Assembly: GCF_000982415.1 (NCBI RefSeq) | Contig: NZ_LANI01000005.1 | Span: forward strand, 268,336-332,335 | Length of the DNA: 64,000 nucleotides | Direction: 5' to 3' | Source of the DNA: Kiloniella litopenaei | GTDB lineage: Bacteria > Pseudomonadota > Alphaproteobacteria > Kiloniellales > Kiloniellaceae | Shown: positions 62,124-64,000 of the stretch, in pieces | Position numbering within the stretch: position 1 is the first letter of the stretch | Layout: every line of letters begins with the position of its first letter | Notes under the pieces: model-generated | Databases searched by the model: none | Seen by the model: only the letters and a program-made list of their open reading frames with translations | Told to the model about the DNA's origin: nothing | Made by a program: the position numbers and the translations under genes

Positions 62124-63425
62124 ATGGCGCTTAAACCAGAAGAGAACTTAAATAGTGTTCAGAAAAGAGCTTTGGGTGTTTTTACCGCGGGTATATCTAA
62201 TGGCGAATTCGGGTTTCCTCCTGAAACACTGATTGAGGTTAAAAGGGGAAAGGGGGCCAAACTCTGGGACAGTGGTGGACAAGAATATCTGGACTATTCA
62301 ATTGGTTGGGGATCGTGTTTGGTTGGCCATGCCCGAGAAGAGGTCGTCGAAGCGGTCCAAAAGCAAGCCGAGTTGGGGTCAAATTTTGCGTATTTGAATA
62401 ACCATGCTTTGCAACTGGCCGAAGAAATTCAGAGTATAGCTCCGGCGATTGATCGTCTTAGGTTTTGTGCGTCGGGTACAGAAGCAACGATGTATTGCCA
62501 ACGTTTGGCACGTGCTTTTACTGGTAAGAAAAAAATACTCAAGTTTGAAGGGGCCTATCATGGGGCCAATGAAGCGGGTGTGACCTCTCTTTTTCCGCGT
62601 CAGAACTTGGCCTTTCCGACACCTGAGTTGACGTCTGCTGGTACACCAATGGCACAGGAAAACCTTTTGATAGCGCCCTATAATGATCTGGAAACTACGA
62701 AAGAAATTTTAATCGGAAATATCAATGAAATAGCAGGGGTTTTGATGGAACCCTTGCAGCGATGCACGCCCCCGGTCCCCGGCTTTCTGGAGGGCATTAG
62801 AGCGCTTTGTGATACCTATGGTATTCCGCTTATTTTTGATGAAGTTGTGACTGGTTTCCGGTTGGCCTATGGCGGTGCACAGGAAAAGTATGGTGTGATT
62901 CCCGACCTTGTCGCCTATGGCAAAGCCTTGGGTGGGGGGTACCCTATTGGTGCTTTTGGGGGGCGTGCAGATATTATGGATCATGTGAATGAACATTATA
63001 TTGGCCAAGATAATTATGTCTGGATGGCGTCCACCTTGGGGGGGAATCCGATTTCAACCACAGCTGCCAATGCCGCGCTTTCTGTCTATCGGTTGCCCGG
63101 AACTTATGAAAAGCTGTTTGAAACTGGGGAGTACCTGCGGACTAATCTGAGATGTATTCTTAGTGATTTGAATGAGCCTGCGCAGGTTATTGGTGATGGA
63201 CCTTTGGCCCAGATCGTTTTTACAGATCAGGATGTTTTTAATTATCGTTCTTCCGCATTAGGGGATAAAAAGAAAGGGCGTGCGATGATGCTAGGGCTTT
63301 TTAAAAGAGGTGTTTTCTTGAATCCAATGGGGACAAAGCTTTATCTCTCGATTGCCCATGACAAAAACATTTGTGATGCTTTCTTGGCGCGTTTTGAAGA
63401 TTGTTTGCGAAAAGATGTTTTGTAA
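62124..63425 (+). CDS. Class III aminotransferase, glutamate-1-semialdehyde aminomutase-like
   Basis: A 433-residue PLP enzyme of class III, closest in layout to HemL-type glutamate-1-semialdehyde 2,1-aminomutases. Blocks are VGHAREEVVEAV, RFCASGTEATMYCQRLARAFTGKKKILKFEGAYHGANE, IFDEVVTGFRLAYGGAQ and VAYGKALGGGYPIGAFGG with the cofactor lysine. The motifs differ enough from housekeeping HemL that a secondary aminotransferase is more likely than the heme enzyme. It stands alone with a 248-bp leader. A short AAGAACA/TGTTCTT hairpin with T run follows. Confidence 0.82.
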   Translation: MALKPEENLNSVQKRALGVFTAGISNGEFGFPPETLIEVKRGKGAKLWDSGGQEYLDYSIGWGSCLVGHAREEVVEAVQKQAELGSNFAYLNNHALQLAEEIQSIAPAIDRLRFCASGTEATMYCQRLARAFTGKKKILKFEGAYHGANEAGVTSLFPRQNLAFPTPELTSAGTPMAQENLLIAPYNDLETTKEILIGNINEIAGVLMEPLQRCTPPVPGFLEGIRALCDTYGIPLIFDEVVTGFRLAYGGAQEKYGVIPDLVAYGKALGGGYPIGAFGGRADIMDHVNEHYIGQDNYVWMASTLGGNPISTTAANAALSVYRLPGTYEKLFETGEYLRTNLRCILSDLNEPAQVIGDGPLAQIVFTDQDVFNYRSSALGDKKKGRAMMLGLFKRGVFLNPMGTKLYLSIAHDKNICDAFLARFEDCLRKDVL

Positions 63426-63490
63426 CCAAAAATCTTATCGACAAGGCTGTTACAGATAAATAAGACCCGTTAATGAGGTCGGAACCAGTT

Positions 63491-63511
63491 AAGAACAGAA
63501 TGTTCTTTTTG
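63491..63511 (+). terminator. Small terminator-like hairpin after the aminotransferase
   Basis: AAGAACA and TGTTCTT pair around GAA and run directly into TTT. The stem is short and A+T-rich. GAAC-N5-GTTC spacing rules out an alphaproteobacterial SOS box. Confidence 0.45.
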
Positions 63512-63581
63512 TGATCGTCTTAAAATGATCATATTGCTCGCTTACATTTCATAGTTATTCAGGTAATTCTGTTGAATATAT

Positions 63582-63596
63582 GTTCTTGAGTTGTTC
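63582..63596 (+). promoter_or_regulatory. Candidate LexA (SOS) box
   Basis: GTTC, seven bases, GTTC: the direct-repeat form of the LexA site known from Alphaproteobacteria. The inner bases TTGAGTT also fit its usual T-rich spacer. It lies 115 bp before the small gene at 63712. No housekeeping SOS gene is adjacent. Confidence 0.5.
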
Positions 63597-63711
63597 TGGG
63601 TTTGAATCTTTGTTGTTTTTTTAGATAAAATTTATCTTAACATTTGATCCATCATGGTCAGAAGAGTATCAATCCCTGAATAGATCCTGAAAGTAGTTTT
63701 AAGAATGGTTT

Positions 63712-63924
63712 ATGAGAGAATTCGAGCATATGCCTGAGATTGGTGATATTTTTTCTAAAAGGCACGCATCGTACCAAGATTGGGAGGTTGTCGAGGTATA
63801 CAAGTCGACAATAGACGGGTTGGAATATGCCCGACTCCGTAATAAAAATATTGGTGATAAATCTGTAAGTGCAGTTGAACTAACGCGTCGTGGTTCAGAT
63901 TGGCTACGTAAAGCACCTGCATGA
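63712..63924 (+). CDS. Small protein of unknown function, possibly SOS-regulated
   Basis: A 70-residue protein that I do not recognise. It looks like a compact beta-rich fold: DWEVVEVYKSTIDGLEYARLRN, then SVSAVELTRRGSDWLRK. There is no signal peptide or membrane helix. The start could be ATG 63712 or ATG 63730; neither has a strong ribosome site, and GAGAG lies 11 bases before the second. A LexA-like box lies upstream. A hairpin follows at 63948. Confidence 0.5.
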   Translation: MREFEHMPEIGDIFSKRHASYQDWEVVEVYKSTIDGLEYARLRNKNIGDKSVSAVELTRRGSDWLRKAPA

Positions 63925-63947
63925 AACGAGTGATAGATTTTTGAATT

Positions 63948-63969
63948 AAAAAGCCCGCTGTATAGCGGG
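63948..63969 (-). terminator. Hairpin near the right edge, probably for a minus-strand gene
   Basis: CCCGCT and AGCGGG pair around GTAT, with five A to the left, which read as T on the minus strand. It probably ends a convergent gene that lies beyond the window. Confidence 0.55.
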
Positions 63970-64000
63970 TCAGATTGCTGACAAACCCCGTCGATTTTCG

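Noticed and set aside
1..64000. CRISPR arrays, insertion sequences or prophage
   Set aside because: No spaced direct-repeat array, transposase, integrase or phage structural gene was seen in any frame.

Overview
This window looks like a marine-type alphaproteobacterium of moderate G+C. I would place it near the Rhodospirillales, Kiloniellales or Sneathiellales, but the genus is a guess. The main evidence is gene order: ahcY-divL-tsaE-murU-addB-addA-trxA runs head-on into aroA-cmk-rpsA-ihfB-lapA-pyrF-trpF-trpB-trpA-accD-folC, an arrangement I know as characteristic of Alphaproteobacteria. A DivL with tyrosine in place of the phospho-acceptor histidine, an HPr with both His15 and Ser46, and an acidic TIGR02300-type zinc protein all agree with this.

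Layout. 1-2.5 kb: a soluble, permease-less phosphotransferase relay (EIIA-Man, HPr, EI), cut by the left edge. 2.5-4.2 kb: an AllA-like gene divergent from a LysR regulator. 4.4-16.7 kb (plus strand): S-adenosylhomocysteine hydrolase behind a perfect palindrome, then divL, tsaE, a MurU-like nucleotidyltransferase, the AddAB nuclease-helicase and thioredoxin. 16.9-31.9 kb (minus strand): tautomerase, folC, accD, trpA, trpB, PAP2 phosphatase, trpF, two related membrane proteins, pyrF, an ornithine-cyclodeaminase homologue, lapA, ihfB, rpsA, cmk and aroA. The PAP2 gene, the membrane pair and the cyclodeaminase homologue interrupt the usual backbone. 32.3-32.8 kb: the TIGR02300 gene and tRNA-Ala(GGC).

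32.9-48.6 kb is accessory: LysR with a divergent Tat-exported metallo-hydrolase, an orphan solute-binding protein, hutG/hutF/hutC with a HutC-like operator, a cysteine desulfurase-like enzyme, two sensor kinases, a nitrilase whose ribosome site lies in an inverted repeat, an SbmA/BacA-like transporter and a beta-hydroxyacid dehydrogenase.

48.7-58.4 kb (minus strand) is a complete aerobic CO-dehydrogenase-like molybdenum hydroxylase locus. CoxG, S, L and M come first, then a strong terminator, then maturation genes (MoxR ATPase, VWA protein, split XdhC pair, a fused molybdopterin-binding/MobA protein and an IscU/SufU-type scaffold). The large subunit carries AYRGAGR, so it is the form II type and its substrate is unknown. 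This locus is the best candidate for undescribed biology. 58.4-64 kb holds small unknown genes, a gene-free stretch rich in hairpins, a LysR regulator, a PQQ-type sugar dehydrogenase, a HemL-like aminotransferase, and a possible SOS-controlled small gene.

A recurring oddity is short tandem duplication at gene ends: 12-bp and 19-bp units in the metallo-hydrolase gene, a 14-bp unit just after it, three 15-bp units over the hutC stop, and three heptamers before aroA.
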